Origin: Ignavibacteriota bacterium
Lineage (GTDB): Bacteria > Bacteroidota > Ignavibacteria > UBA10030 > SZUA-254
Reading direction: 5' to 3'
Length of the DNA stretch: 64,000 nucleotides
Assembly: GCA_016212665.1 (NCBI GenBank)
Contig: JACREZ010000016.1
Location: 275,132-339,131, forward strand
Position 1 is the stretch's first letter, and each line of letters begins with the position of its first letter. The notes beneath the pieces were generated by a model. The model saw nothing but the letters and a program-made list of their open reading frames with translations, was not told where the DNA came from and searched no databases. The position numbers and the translations under genes are program-made. Of the stretch, positions 8,797 through 17,323 are shown piece after piece.

Positions 8797-10962
8797 TTAG
8801 TGATTTGGTTTTGAAGGTATTGTTGAATTCAAAAGGAGTTGTCCGTCATCGTTGACTTTTATCCAGTAGCCTTTGAGCGGTTGCAATGTTTCTGTTTGGT
8901 TGTATCCATTTTCAAATTCATAAAAGGATGACTGGAGCGTTGTTCCTTCGGTGATGATTGTGTTTGATTGAGTTGGAACGGAAAGTGTGCCGATGAGATT
9001 CCATCCTTCGACAACGTCGAGCGTGTCGGCAAAGATGCTATCGCCGGTGATATTCGATGTTTGGTCTGCACCGAATTTCAACCAATAGCCGACTCCGTTT
9101 TCAAGCGAATCCTGAATTGTGTATCCTGCATTTTTATCAAACGAGAATGCTTCAGAAATAGCAGTTGGGAAGAGCGTTGTTCTTCGCGGGTCGCTGACAC
9201 GAAGCGGGACGGAAACGAGGAACCACTTGTTCGCACTTGCGTACGTGAACTTCCGAATTGATGACCACGGACTACAGACGTTGTTCAACTTCGCCCGTAC
9301 TCGCCAGAAGTATGTTCCGTTCACCGTCAATGAAATTTGTGTTGATGTATTTACAAGTATCGAATCGTTACTCAGCAATGATTGAAACAACGAGTCGTGA
9401 GCAACTTGAAGATGGTAGGTTGTGCCGCTATCCGAACTCGTCCAGATGAAAGTTTGATTTGATGAAACGAGAACAGTATTGTTTTCCGGCTGAAGGAGCA
9501 AGGGAACAGTTACCACAGTTTGAACTTTTTCAAACGCTCCGCAATCAACACGTGCATTATCAACACGAGGGTTTCCATCATAATCAGTTTCGCCTGAAGC
9601 GGGAACGAACGCAGGGTCGCCGGCATCAATTGCGGGTGAACCATCTTGCAATCGCAGATCGGGATTCGGAAGCGTATTTGATACAAAAAGCGGGTTTGCG
9701 AACGTGGAGTTTGCATCTTGTCCTGTTCCCGTTTTGTAATTATTGAAACCGGTGTACACTGTTCCGGCGTAATCAATTGTCGCTGAGTTCACTCCGCCCG
9801 GAGCGAACCAGAGATTGTAATCAAAAATATTTCCGGTACTGTTTCCGACCATTGTTGTCATCAAACGGTTTTGAGAAGATGAGTAAAATATGTTGTTTTT
9901 GATGATGCAGTCTTCCGTGTACTCTACTATAAGTTCTCCCGCGCCGGTACCTTCCGTATCGTTGTTGAAGCAAGTGTTGTTGAGGATGCTTGTCGTCGTT
10001 ACTTTTCCTGTTGCCGGATAATCATACCCGCCGATGCCGATACCGCGTTTTTCATTATCAAACACAAGATTATTCCGCACAATCATTCCCGAAGAAACTC
10101 GTCCCTGATTTTCACATCCGATTTCGATGCCGACATCATTCGAGTATGAAGCATTGTTCTCCACTATTATATTGATGCCGCCGTCAACATAAATCCCCGC
10201 CGCATATCCGCCGCCATACAACGAGTGAGCATTATAGACAATGTTCCCGCGGCAAACTCCGTTTCGTACCGCATCAAGTGAGGGAGTTGGGCAAGTTCCT
10301 TCGCCGCCAATCATATCAATGCCGATGTTGTTGACATCGTGAACGAGATTGTTTGTCACCCAAAATGTATCCACGTTTCCGTTCAGCGTCAACGCTTCGC
10401 TGTGTCCCGGCTCGCAATCATAAATAATGTTGCTATCAACAACGATGTTGGAAAGAGATGTATTGCTTGTTCCGTAAATTGATATTGCCATGCAATCTCC
10501 CGCGCCCGCGCGTCGCATATCATGAATCGTGTTGTTCCTGAGTTCGATATGACTTCCGCCGCCTTTCACCCAAATGCCTGAGCCGAACGCTTGATTGAGA
10601 TTGTTCCTGATTTCCAACCCAATGATTTTGACGTAACTCTTCTCTTCAATCAGAATTATCTGGTCGCCTGTTTTTCCCGTTCCATCCATGATAACCGTAT
10701 CATCTTCAAACGGACGAAACGCGATGAAGCCATCAACAGAATTTCCGGAAACATTGAGCGTACATTTTTCATTGTAGATTCCTCCTTTAATGAAGACCGT
10801 ACTTCCTGCCGTCGAGGCGTTGAATGCTTGTTGTAATGTTTTCCATGGTTGAAGTTCAGTGCCGGGATTTGTATCGTTGCCTGTTGGCGAAACGAAGTAC
10901 TCCGTTTGCGCGTGCGCGAACGAAAACATCAAACAATAAATAACAAGCGATAAAATTTTCAT
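8797..10962 (-). CDS. secreted right-handed beta-helix protein with C-terminal duplicated GYW-K domain
   Basis: 721 residues from the ATG at 10962, which starts a signal peptide (MKILSLVIYCLMFSFAHAQ); an in-frame ATG at 11010 would only add an unlikely 16-residue leader. After the signal comes FVSPTGNDTNPGTELQPWKT, the start of a DUF1565/pectate-lyase-like parallel beta-helix. Many short turns with Asn/Gly/Ile (RNNTIHDM, VTNNLVHDV, VRNNLVFDN) follow through about residue 470. Next are an Fn3-like segment (about 490-580) and a C-terminal domain found also in three other proteins here (WFLVSVPLRV...GVGYWLKF...GWNLIGT...GYWIKV). Such helices usually bind or cleave polysaccharides. No FlgD-like tail follows the shared domain, so that domain may itself be the last module. 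Catalytic residues cannot be assigned. Confidence 0.82.
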   Translation of the reverse strand: MKILSLVIYCLMFSFAHAQTEYFVSPTGNDTNPGTELQPWKTLQQAFNASTAGSTVFIKGGIYNEKCTLNVSGNSVDGFIAFRPFEDDTVIMDGTGKTGDQIILIEEKSYVKIIGLEIRNNLNQAFGSGIWVKGGGSHIELRNNTIHDMRRAGAGDCMAISIYGTSNTSLSNIVVDSNIIYDCEPGHSEALTLNGNVDTFWVTNNLVHDVNNIGIDMIGGEGTCPTPSLDAVRNGVCRGNIVYNAHSLYGGGYAAGIYVDGGINIIVENNASYSNDVGIEIGCENQGRVSSGMIVRNNLVFDNEKRGIGIGGYDYPATGKVTTTSILNNTCFNNDTEGTGAGELIVEYTEDCIIKNNIFYSSSQNRLMTTMVGNSTGNIFDYNLWFAPGGVNSATIDYAGTVYTGFNNYKTGTGQDANSTFANPLFVSNTLPNPDLRLQDGSPAIDAGDPAFVPASGETDYDGNPRVDNARVDCGAFEKVQTVVTVPLLLQPENNTVLVSSNQTFIWTSSDSGTTYHLQVAHDSLFQSLLSNDSILVNTSTQISLTVNGTYFWRVRAKLNNVCSPWSSIRKFTYASANKWFLVSVPLRVSDPRRTTLFPTAISEAFSFDKNAGYTIQDSLENGVGYWLKFGADQTSNITGDSIFADTLDVVEGWNLIGTLSVPTQSNTIITEGTTLQSSFYEFENGYNQTETLQPLKGYWIKVNDDGQLLLNSTIPSKPNH

Positions 10963-11118
10963 GCAAGAGTGTAGCGAAATTAGAGAAGAAAGACAAGTCA
11001 AAAATAACAAATCAAAAATCTATTTTTTTGCTTTGTTTCGCTCTGAGAATCTCTTATCTTCCTACAAATGCAACACAAATCGAATCAGTACTGTCGAATG
11101 AATGTTCATCTATTGTCC

Positions 11119-14100
11119 ATGATGAAACTCATTTGGTTTTTTCTCCTTGCATCTGTCGCAGGTGTAGGACAGAACACTACAAACGATGTGCACAACCCTC
11201 AAAAAGTCCTCACGCAATTCAGTCACGAAGTCTGGCAGACAGAGGAAGGTCTGCCGCAAAACTCGATTTCCTCCATCACGCAAACACGAGATGGGTATCT
11301 CTGGCTTGGAACGCTCGAAGGACTTGTTCGGTTTGATGGTGTTCGCTTTACTGTCTTTGATGTCGGAAATACTCCGGCGTTACCTTCAAACAGAATTGTC
11401 TCGTTGTTTGAAGATAAGTCAGGCAACTTGTGGATTGGAACAGAAGATGGCGGCTTGGCAAAATTATCGCACGGAAAATTTACTACGTTTACAAAGAACG
11501 AGGGATTACTTTCCAACACCATCGGAACTATTTGTGAAGATTTACGTGGGACAATCTGGATAGCGCATGGCAACGGTCTTTCACTTTTCAGTAACGGAGA
11601 ATTCCGAACACTCACACGCGACGAGGGTTTTCCGGCGAATACTGTCAGTGCTGTGTGCAGCGACCTTGAAGGTTCCATCTGGATTGGAACAGAAAAAGGA
11701 TTGGTACGTTGGCATGATAATGAGTATGAATTATTTCCAAGCTCACATTTTCCAGCCGGCGCTGAAATATTTTGCCTTCGTGCGGGCGCACAAGGAACCC
11801 TCTGGATTGGAACGACGGAAGGACTCACGCGTCTTTCAAACGGAACATTCACTTCGTGGACAAAGAAAGATGGATTAACTCATGAATTTGTCTGGTCGTT
11901 GTGGGAAAGTCAAAGCGGAAAACTCTTTCTTGGCACACACGGCGGCGGTTTGTGTGAGTTCGACGGGAAGAAGTTTGTTCCCTTCACCACCAGCAACGGA
12001 CTTTCGAGCGATTTAGTCTGGTCAATCTTTGAAGACCGCGAAGGACTTCTCTGGATTGGCACGAACGGCGGCGGATTAAATCGCCTGAAAAATGCATTGT
12101 TTACTGCCTATACTTCGCTTCATGGTTTGGTCTATGATTTTGTTTGGTCAATTTGTGAAAGCCCTTCGGGAGATTTGTGGCTCGGCACATACAAAGGGCT
12201 CACAAAATATGACGGTAGGAAATTTACATCATACACAACCCAAGATGGCTTGTCTGATAATTTTATCTGGTCGGTCTATGTTGATTCGCGGGAAAGAGTC
12301 TGGGTGGGTACAACGAACGGGTTGGATGTTTTTGTCAACGGGAAGATTGTCAACTATTCATTAAGAGATGGATTGGCAGGAAGCACTATCAAGTGTATTC
12401 TTGAAGATAGTGACGGACGATTGTGGGTGGGAACATCGAACGGATTAAGTACAAGCACGACGACGATGAATGAAGATAGTCCCGTTCGGTTTACGTCAGT
12501 TTCAAAAGGAACAGGATTGTTAAACGATGTCGTGATGTCGTTGTGTGAAGGAAGCGACGGCTCCATGTGGATTGGAACCAACGGCGGTTTGACTCGTTAC
12601 AAAAACGGAAATTACACTTCGTACACAACCATGGAAGGTTTGTCGGATGATGTGATACGAAGTTTGTATCAGGATAAAGAAGGAAATCTCTGGATAGGAA
12701 CACAAGGAGGCGGATTGACTCTCTATCGAAACAAGAAGTTCACACAAATTACACAGCGACATGGTTTGTTTAACAACGTCGTTTCCCGGATTCTGGAAGA
12801 TGATGATGGTCGGTTGTGGATGAGTTGCAACAAAGGAATTTTCCGGGTGAAGAAAAGCGAATTGCTCGATTTTGCAGAAGGAAAAATTGAGAAGGTCAAT
12901 AGCGTCGCGTATGGAAAAGATGAAGGAATGAAAAGCGCCGAGTGTAACGGCAGTTCTCAACCAGCCGGATGGAAAACCCGCGATGGCAGGTTATGGTTTC
13001 CTACCATAAAAGGTGTTGTGGTCGTCAATCCGAAACAAGAAGAGCCGCATACAATTATCTCCCCGGTCATCATAGAGCGAGTGTTGGTGAACGAACAACC
13101 ACTTTCTGAACTTGACCCGACAGGAATTCCGGTCGGTTCGGGAGAACTGGAAGTGGAATATACCGGTTTAAGTTTCTACGCGCCGGGGAAAGTTCATTTC
13201 AAATATAAATTGGACGGCTATGATGAAGAGTGGAAAGAAGCAGGAACAAGAAGAACGGCATTCTATACAAATTTATCCCCCGGAACATATACGTTTTGGG
13301 TAACCACGAGCGGAGAAGATTCGACTCAGTTAGGACCTTCGATTTCGTTTAGTTTTACCCTGCTTCCGAATTTTTATCAAGAGGTATGGTTTTACGGGTT
13401 GTGCATTGTTACAATTGCCGGAGTAACATACTCTTTGTTCCGGTTGAGATTACGCAGGATGAAAATTCGCGAACAAAAGTTGCTGGAACTTGTAAAAGAA
13501 CGGACAAAAAATTTACAGGAAGAAAAAGAGCGGGCGGAACAGTCGCGGCAACTCGAAGAACAACAACGGAAACTTGCTGAAGAAGCAAATCTCATCAAGT
13601 CGGAAATTCTTCACATTGCCGCCCACGATATGAAAAGCCCGTTGGTTTCCATCAAGATGTTTGCTCAGGTTATCGCCTCCGAATCGGAAAGCCAATCAAC
13701 CGCCGCACAGTTTTCGGATGATATCCATGCCAACGCGGAACGCTTGCTCGAACTCATCAATGAATTGCTTGAAGCATCGGCGATTGAAAGTCCGAAATTC
13801 AGATTACAAATAACACGGGTTGATTTTTCAAAGGTAGCTCAAACTGTCGTATTGAATAATCAAAAAATGGCAGAACGAAAAGAGCAAGCGTTACATTTCG
13901 AGAGCGGTGGTGTATGTTTAGTAGAAGCGGACGAAGGGAGAATCCGGCAGGTCATGGATAATCTTGTGAATAATGCAATTAAATTTTCACCGAGCGCAAA
14001 ACCGATTCGCATCAAAACTTCCACCGAGAACGATTCTGTCCGGTTTGAGGTGAACGATGAAGGTCAGGGCTTCACCGAGGCAGACAAGAAGCGGGTGTTT

Positions 14101-14313
14101 GGAAAATTCCAAAGACTATCTGCACGTCCGACTGGCGGTGAACCTTCAACAGGATTAGGGCTTTCCATTGTGAAACAACTTGTTGAAATGCAAGGAGGAA
14201 AAGTATGGGTGGAAAGCGAAGCAGGAAAAGGAAGTACATTCATCGTGGAGTTTCCATATTGCAAGAAAAGCAGCGGCGTGTTTATGAATGAGATACTGTC
14301 ACGGCAAGAATGA
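11119..14313 (+). CDS. propeller-type sensor histidine kinase (Reg_prop / Y_Y_Y / HisKA / HATPase)
   Basis: About 1064 residues from the ATG at 11119, chosen because it begins a signal peptide (MMKLIWFFLLASVAGVGQ); an in-frame ATG lies at 11068. Residues about 30-640 hold some 14 Reg_prop blades with the repeated LWIGTxxGGL motif, that is two seven-bladed propellers in the periplasm. A Y_Y_Y domain follows (about 675-745), then one membrane helix (about 756-776), a Glu/Arg-rich coiled coil, and a HisKA domain with phospho-acceptor His836 in HIAAHDMKSP. The HATPase has the N-box (MDNLVNNAIKFSP) and G-box (STGLGLSIVKQLV). Unlike full hybrid regulators it ends after the kinase, so it needs a separate response regulator, which is not in the window. 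Propeller sensors of this class often respond to glycans, fitting the nearby glycosidases. Confidence 0.9.
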   Translation: MMKLIWFFLLASVAGVGQNTTNDVHNPQKVLTQFSHEVWQTEEGLPQNSISSITQTRDGYLWLGTLEGLVRFDGVRFTVFDVGNTPALPSNRIVSLFEDKSGNLWIGTEDGGLAKLSHGKFTTFTKNEGLLSNTIGTICEDLRGTIWIAHGNGLSLFSNGEFRTLTRDEGFPANTVSAVCSDLEGSIWIGTEKGLVRWHDNEYELFPSSHFPAGAEIFCLRAGAQGTLWIGTTEGLTRLSNGTFTSWTKKDGLTHEFVWSLWESQSGKLFLGTHGGGLCEFDGKKFVPFTTSNGLSSDLVWSIFEDREGLLWIGTNGGGLNRLKNALFTAYTSLHGLVYDFVWSICESPSGDLWLGTYKGLTKYDGRKFTSYTTQDGLSDNFIWSVYVDSRERVWVGTTNGLDVFVNGKIVNYSLRDGLAGSTIKCILEDSDGRLWVGTSNGLSTSTTTMNEDSPVRFTSVSKGTGLLNDVVMSLCEGSDGSMWIGTNGGLTRYKNGNYTSYTTMEGLSDDVIRSLYQDKEGNLWIGTQGGGLTLYRNKKFTQITQRHGLFNNVVSRILEDDDGRLWMSCNKGIFRVKKSELLDFAEGKIEKVNSVAYGKDEGMKSAECNGSSQPAGWKTRDGRLWFPTIKGVVVVNPKQEEPHTIISPVIIERVLVNEQPLSELDPTGIPVGSGELEVEYTGLSFYAPGKVHFKYKLDGYDEEWKEAGTRRTAFYTNLSPGTYTFWVTTSGEDSTQLGPSISFSFTLLPNFYQEVWFYGLCIVTIAGVTYSLFRLRLRRMKIREQKLLELVKERTKNLQEEKERAEQSRQLEEQQRKLAEEANLIKSEILHIAAHDMKSPLVSIKMFAQVIASESESQSTAAQFSDDIHANAERLLELINELLEASAIESPKFRLQITRVDFSKVAQTVVLNNQKMAERKEQALHFESGGVCLVEADEGRIRQVMDNLVNNAIKFSPSAKPIRIKTSTENDSVRFEVNDEGQGFTEADKKRVFGKFQRLSARPTGGEPSTGLGLSIVKQLVEMQGGKVWVESEAGKGSTFIVEFPYCKKSSGVFMNEILSRQE

Positions 14314-14324
14314 TTGTGAAAAAG

Positions 14325-14627
14325 ATGATATTGTTTGAAGTACAAACTCCCTTAGGATTTCCGGTGAGAACGACGAGAGAATAATGGGAGAAAGTGGTCG
14401 CCAAGCACCCCGATATGGAAAATCGCTTACAAGATGTAATGAATACACTCACCTCTCCGGACGAAATTAGAAAAAGCCGGCACGATGAATTGGTGTTTCT
14501 GTTTTATACGAAATCAGAAAGCCGTTGGCTATCGGTCGTTGTAAAACGTTTAAACGATGTTGGCATTCTTATAACATGTTATCGAACTGACAAAATAAAA
14601 GAAGGAGAAATATTATGGCACAAATAA
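14325..14627 (+). pseudogene. small DUF2283-partner protein interrupted by an in-frame TAA
   Basis: Read from ATG 14325 the frame gives MILFEVQTPLGFPVRTTRE, then TAA at 14382-14384, then WEKVVAKHPDMENRLQDV through to a stop at 14627. Downstream it contains LVFLFYTKSESRWLSVVVKR and ITCYRTDKIKEGEILW. From memory, a family of roughly 100-residue proteins found beside DUF2283 genes has just this N-terminus joined to this body, with an aromatic residue (Tyr) where the TAA stands. So a single-base nonsense change or sequencing error is the simplest reading. A short form could still start at GTG 14394 (77 residues). An ATG at 14310 overlaps the kinase stop (ATGA), and the 3' end overlaps the next gene by 13 bases. 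Toxin-like roles have been suspected for such pairs; nothing in the sequence proves it. Confidence 0.65.
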
Positions 14628-14848
14628 AAATATATTATGAACCGGAGGAAGAATTACTAACAGTCTTTTGGCAACCTCCGAGAAAACATCAACTCTGTCA
14701 AGAAATTGACAATGGAATTGTAATAATTAAAGATGAAATGAACAACGAAGTGATTGGGGTTGAATTGCTTTCCTACAAACCAAACGACAATAGATTTGAT
14801 TCTGTCATGGTTGAGTTAGGAAAACAGAAAGAACTCGTTCCGGCGTAA
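14615..14848 (+). CDS. DUF2283 family small protein
   Basis: 77 residues. The start IKIYYEPEEELLTVFWQP and the middle EIDNGIVIIKDEMNNEVIGVELLSY are the DUF2283 pattern (short beta-rich protein, 'Y/D-x-E-x-D-x-L-x-V' followed by 'N-x-V-I-G-V/I-E'). The gene overlaps the preceding interrupted gene by 13 bases, so the two are translationally coupled; GAAGGAGAAA before the ATG is a good ribosome site. Function of the family is unknown. In this two-gene arrangement it is sometimes considered antitoxin-like, which here is only inference. Confidence 0.8.
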   Translation: MAQIKIYYEPEEELLTVFWQPPRKHQLCQEIDNGIVIIKDEMNNEVIGVELLSYKPNDNRFDSVMVELGKQKELVPA

Positions 14849-14872
14849 TATTCGTTCCTGTTGAATTTTTTG

Positions 14873-15688
14873 ATGAAAACAATTCATTCATACATTATCA
14901 TTAGCGCGCTTCTGCTTCTTGCCCTCACGATGCTACTTCCCTTTCTCTGGATGATTAGCACATCGTTGATGACAGAACTTGAAGTCTATCAGTTTCCCCC
15001 GAAGTTTCTTCCATCGTCATGGAAGTGGTCGAACTTTATCGAAGCGTTGACACTTCAACCGTTCCCAAGATATTTTTTCAACACGATGGTTGTTGCCACT
15101 GCTTCCGTTCTCGGTCAATTATTATTTTGTTCGATGGCGGCATACGCGTTTGCCCGGTTGAAATTTGTCGGGCGCGATAAATTGTTTGGGTTGTATCTTT
15201 CCACGATGATGATTCCGGCAATCGTTACTATCATCCCGGCATTTCTTATTATCAACAAATTCGGTTGGGTGAATACGTATTGGGCGTTGTTTACCCCGTC
15301 GCTTTCAAGTGTGTGGGGAATATTTTTGCTCAGGCAATTTTTTCAAACCATTCCCAAAGATTTGGAAGATGCCGCGCGTGTTGATGGCGCAAGCGAGTTC
15401 ACTATTTTCTGGAAGATAGTTTTGCCGCTTTCCAAGCCTGCGCTTGCGACGCTTGCCATTTTTGCATTTATGGGAAGTTGGAAAGATTTTCTTTGGCCCC
15501 TTCTTGTTACAAACCGAATGGATATGCGCACCGTCGAAGTCGGGATTGCAAATTTCAGCAATCTCTACACAACCGATTGGCCCCACCAGATGGCAGCCGC
15601 TGTTATGGTGATGCTTCCGGTGATTATCGTTTTCTTTTTCGCACAGAAATATTTCGTTCGGGGAATTACGTTTACCGGGATGAAGTGA
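14873..15688 (+). CDS. carbohydrate ABC transporter permease, MalG type (orphan)
   Basis: 271 residues with six membrane segments, an inner-membrane permease half of the CUT1 sugar ABC importers. The start MKTIHSYIIISALLLLALTM, the extracytoplasmic FLWMISTSLM loop, and the cytoplasmic EAA loop (EDAARVDGASEFTIFWKIVLP, about residues 164-184) that docks on the ATPase are all intact. I placed the start at ATG 14873 rather than the in-frame TTG at 14861. The odd point is context: no MalF-type partner, binding protein or ATPase is in the window. The gene follows a DUF2283 pair and precedes a POT-type transporter. Either the rest of the importer is elsewhere or this is a displaced remnant with an intact frame. 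Confidence 0.88.
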   Translation: MKTIHSYIIISALLLLALTMLLPFLWMISTSLMTELEVYQFPPKFLPSSWKWSNFIEALTLQPFPRYFFNTMVVATASVLGQLLFCSMAAYAFARLKFVGRDKLFGLYLSTMMIPAIVTIIPAFLIINKFGWVNTYWALFTPSLSSVWGIFLLRQFFQTIPKDLEDAARVDGASEFTIFWKIVLPLSKPALATLAIFAFMGSWKDFLWPLLVTNRMDMRTVEVGIANFSNLYTTDWPHQMAAAVMVMLPVIIVFFFAQKYFVRGITFTGMK

Positions 15689-15743
15689 ATTCTGAAGGTT
15701 GATTTCTGATTGCAGATTTACGATTAATGATTTAGATTGAAAC

Positions 15744-15873
15744 GATATGCGATATGAGATATGCGATGTGCGGAAGACAAAGTACATTTCTCAGTAAAAC
15801 TTAAAACTCGAAACCCAAAACCCAAAACCCAAAACTCAAAACTCAAAACTTAACAACCTACAACCTACAACCT
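15744..15873 (+). repeat. three adjacent heptanucleotide word arrays before the POT-type transporter
   Basis: The 187-base gap between the permease and the transporter holds three arrays, all with a 7-bp period but different words: GATATGC-like x4 at 15744-15771, AAAACYC-like x8 at 15796-15851, and ACAACCT x3 at 15853-15873. The last array ends two bases before the ATG at 15876, leaving no room for a ribosome site. They resemble the short tandemly repeated repetitive heptamers known from cyanobacteria. Confidence 0.8.
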
Positions 15874-15875
15874 AC

Positions 15876-17195
15876 ATGACCAACACACAAACAATATCAA
15901 CTTGGAAATTTCCCAAAGCATTCTGGACTGCCAACATCGTCGAGTTATTCGAGCGGGCGGCGTATTACGGAGTGTTCATCGCTGTCACTCTCTATCTCAC
16001 CGATGTCGTCGGGTTCGATGATGTGGACGCCGCGTGGTTAAGCGGCTTCTTCTCGGCGGGAATGTATTTTCTTCCGCCGTTCACCGGAGCGTTTGCCGAT
16101 AAAATCGGTTTCCGAAAAGCAATCTTACTGGCGTTTTCACTGTTAACTATCGGGTACTTCACGCTCGGCGCACTGCCGTACAAAGCCATGGTTGTTCCTG
16201 CGTTCGTCATTCTGATGTTCGGAGGCTCGTTCATCAAATCCATCATTACCGGTACGGTGGCAAAAACATCCGACTCGGCTAATCGTGCAAAAGCATATTC
16301 TATCTTTTATGGAATGGTGAATGTCGGAGCGTTCCTTGGAAAGACCATTGCGTTTCCGCTTCGTCTGAATCTTGGACTTGTCTCCATCAATTATTTTTCC
16401 GCGTTGATGACGTTGCTGGCGCTAATTACTGTCTATCTCTTTTACAAAAATGTTGATATGCACGGCGAGGGAAAAAAGATTCGCGAGGTGTGGGACGGAC
16501 TTGTTCGCATTCTGAAAAGACCGCGCTTGTTGATTTTAATTCTCATTGTCACTGGCTTCTGGATGATTCAACACCAGATGTATGCAACAATGCCGAAATA
16601 TGTGTTGCGCACGGTCGGCGTTACCGCCTCACCCGAATGGATTGCCAACGTTAATCCGGCTGTTGTTATGACATGTGTTGTTCTCATAACAGCGATGATG
16701 AAGAAGGTAAAGGCGGTCAGTTCTATGTTTGTCGGTATGGTATTGATGCCATTCTCTGCAATTTGTATGGCGTCAAGTCCGTTACTCGAATCAATTGCCG
16801 GGCATCAGGTTTCTATTTTCGGGTTGTTTACTGCTCATCCGGTTACGGTGATGATGATTGTGGGTATAATGTTCCAGGGACTTGCCGAGTGTTTCATCTC
16901 CCCGCGCTATTTAGAATTTTTCTCACTTCAGGCGCCCAAAGGTGAAGAAGGATTATATCTCGGATTCAGTCACTTACACTCATTTCTTGCATCGGTGCTT
17001 GGCTTCGGCATCTCCGGTTACTTGTTGATGAATTATTGTCCCGACCCGAAAACATTATCGCCCGAACAAATGGTTCACGCATACGACAATGCAAATTATA
17101 TCTGGTATTATTTCTCTGCTATCGGATTTGTTTCAGCCGTCGGGCTTGCTATTTATTCGAAAGTAACGGCAAAGATTGATGCGAAGAAGCGGTGA
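15876..17195 (+). CDS. MFS transporter of the POT/PTR (proton-dependent oligopeptide) type
   Basis: 439 residues, about 12 predicted membrane helices. The N-terminal helix contains VELFERAAYYGVF, close to the ERxxYYG motif of proton-coupled POT transporters, and helix 4-5 has FYGMVNVGAFLG, close to the FYxxINxGS signature. The region between (GAFADKIGFRKAILLAF) is the MFS loop 2-3 motif. POT members import di- and tripeptides or related solutes with protons; divergent members carry other substrates, and the substrate here is unknown. The gene is flanked on both sides by heptamer arrays, and its stop codon is part of the downstream one. Confidence 0.8.
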   Translation: MTNTQTISTWKFPKAFWTANIVELFERAAYYGVFIAVTLYLTDVVGFDDVDAAWLSGFFSAGMYFLPPFTGAFADKIGFRKAILLAFSLLTIGYFTLGALPYKAMVVPAFVILMFGGSFIKSIITGTVAKTSDSANRAKAYSIFYGMVNVGAFLGKTIAFPLRLNLGLVSINYFSALMTLLALITVYLFYKNVDMHGEGKKIREVWDGLVRILKRPRLLILILIVTGFWMIQHQMYATMPKYVLRTVGVTASPEWIANVNPAVVMTCVVLITAMMKKVKAVSSMFVGMVLMPFSAICMASSPLLESIAGHQVSIFGLFTAHPVTVMMIVGIMFQGLAECFISPRYLEFFSLQAPKGEEGLYLGFSHLHSFLASVLGFGISGYLLMNYCPDPKTLSPEQMVHAYDNANYIWYYFSAIGFVSAVGLAIYSKVTAKIDAKKR

Positions 17196-17315
17196 GCGGT
17201 GAGCAGTGAGCGCTGAGCAATGAGCACAGAGCGTAGAGTCTGGAATACGTGACTACACAACGTTACAGACTATAAATGCAAATGACGAATGACAAATGAC
17301 CAATAACAAATGACA
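17194..17315 (+). repeat. two heptanucleotide word arrays after the POT-type transporter
   Basis: Array one is seven 7-bp units with consensus GAGCNNT at 17194-17242; it begins within the TGA stop of the transporter gene. Array two is five units of AATGACN at 17281-17315, ending 8 bases before the ATG of the next gene. The GAGCGCT and GAGCAGT units recur inside the coding sequence of the glycosidase at 25060-25090. Confidence 0.8.
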
Positions 17316-17323
17316 AAAGAAAG

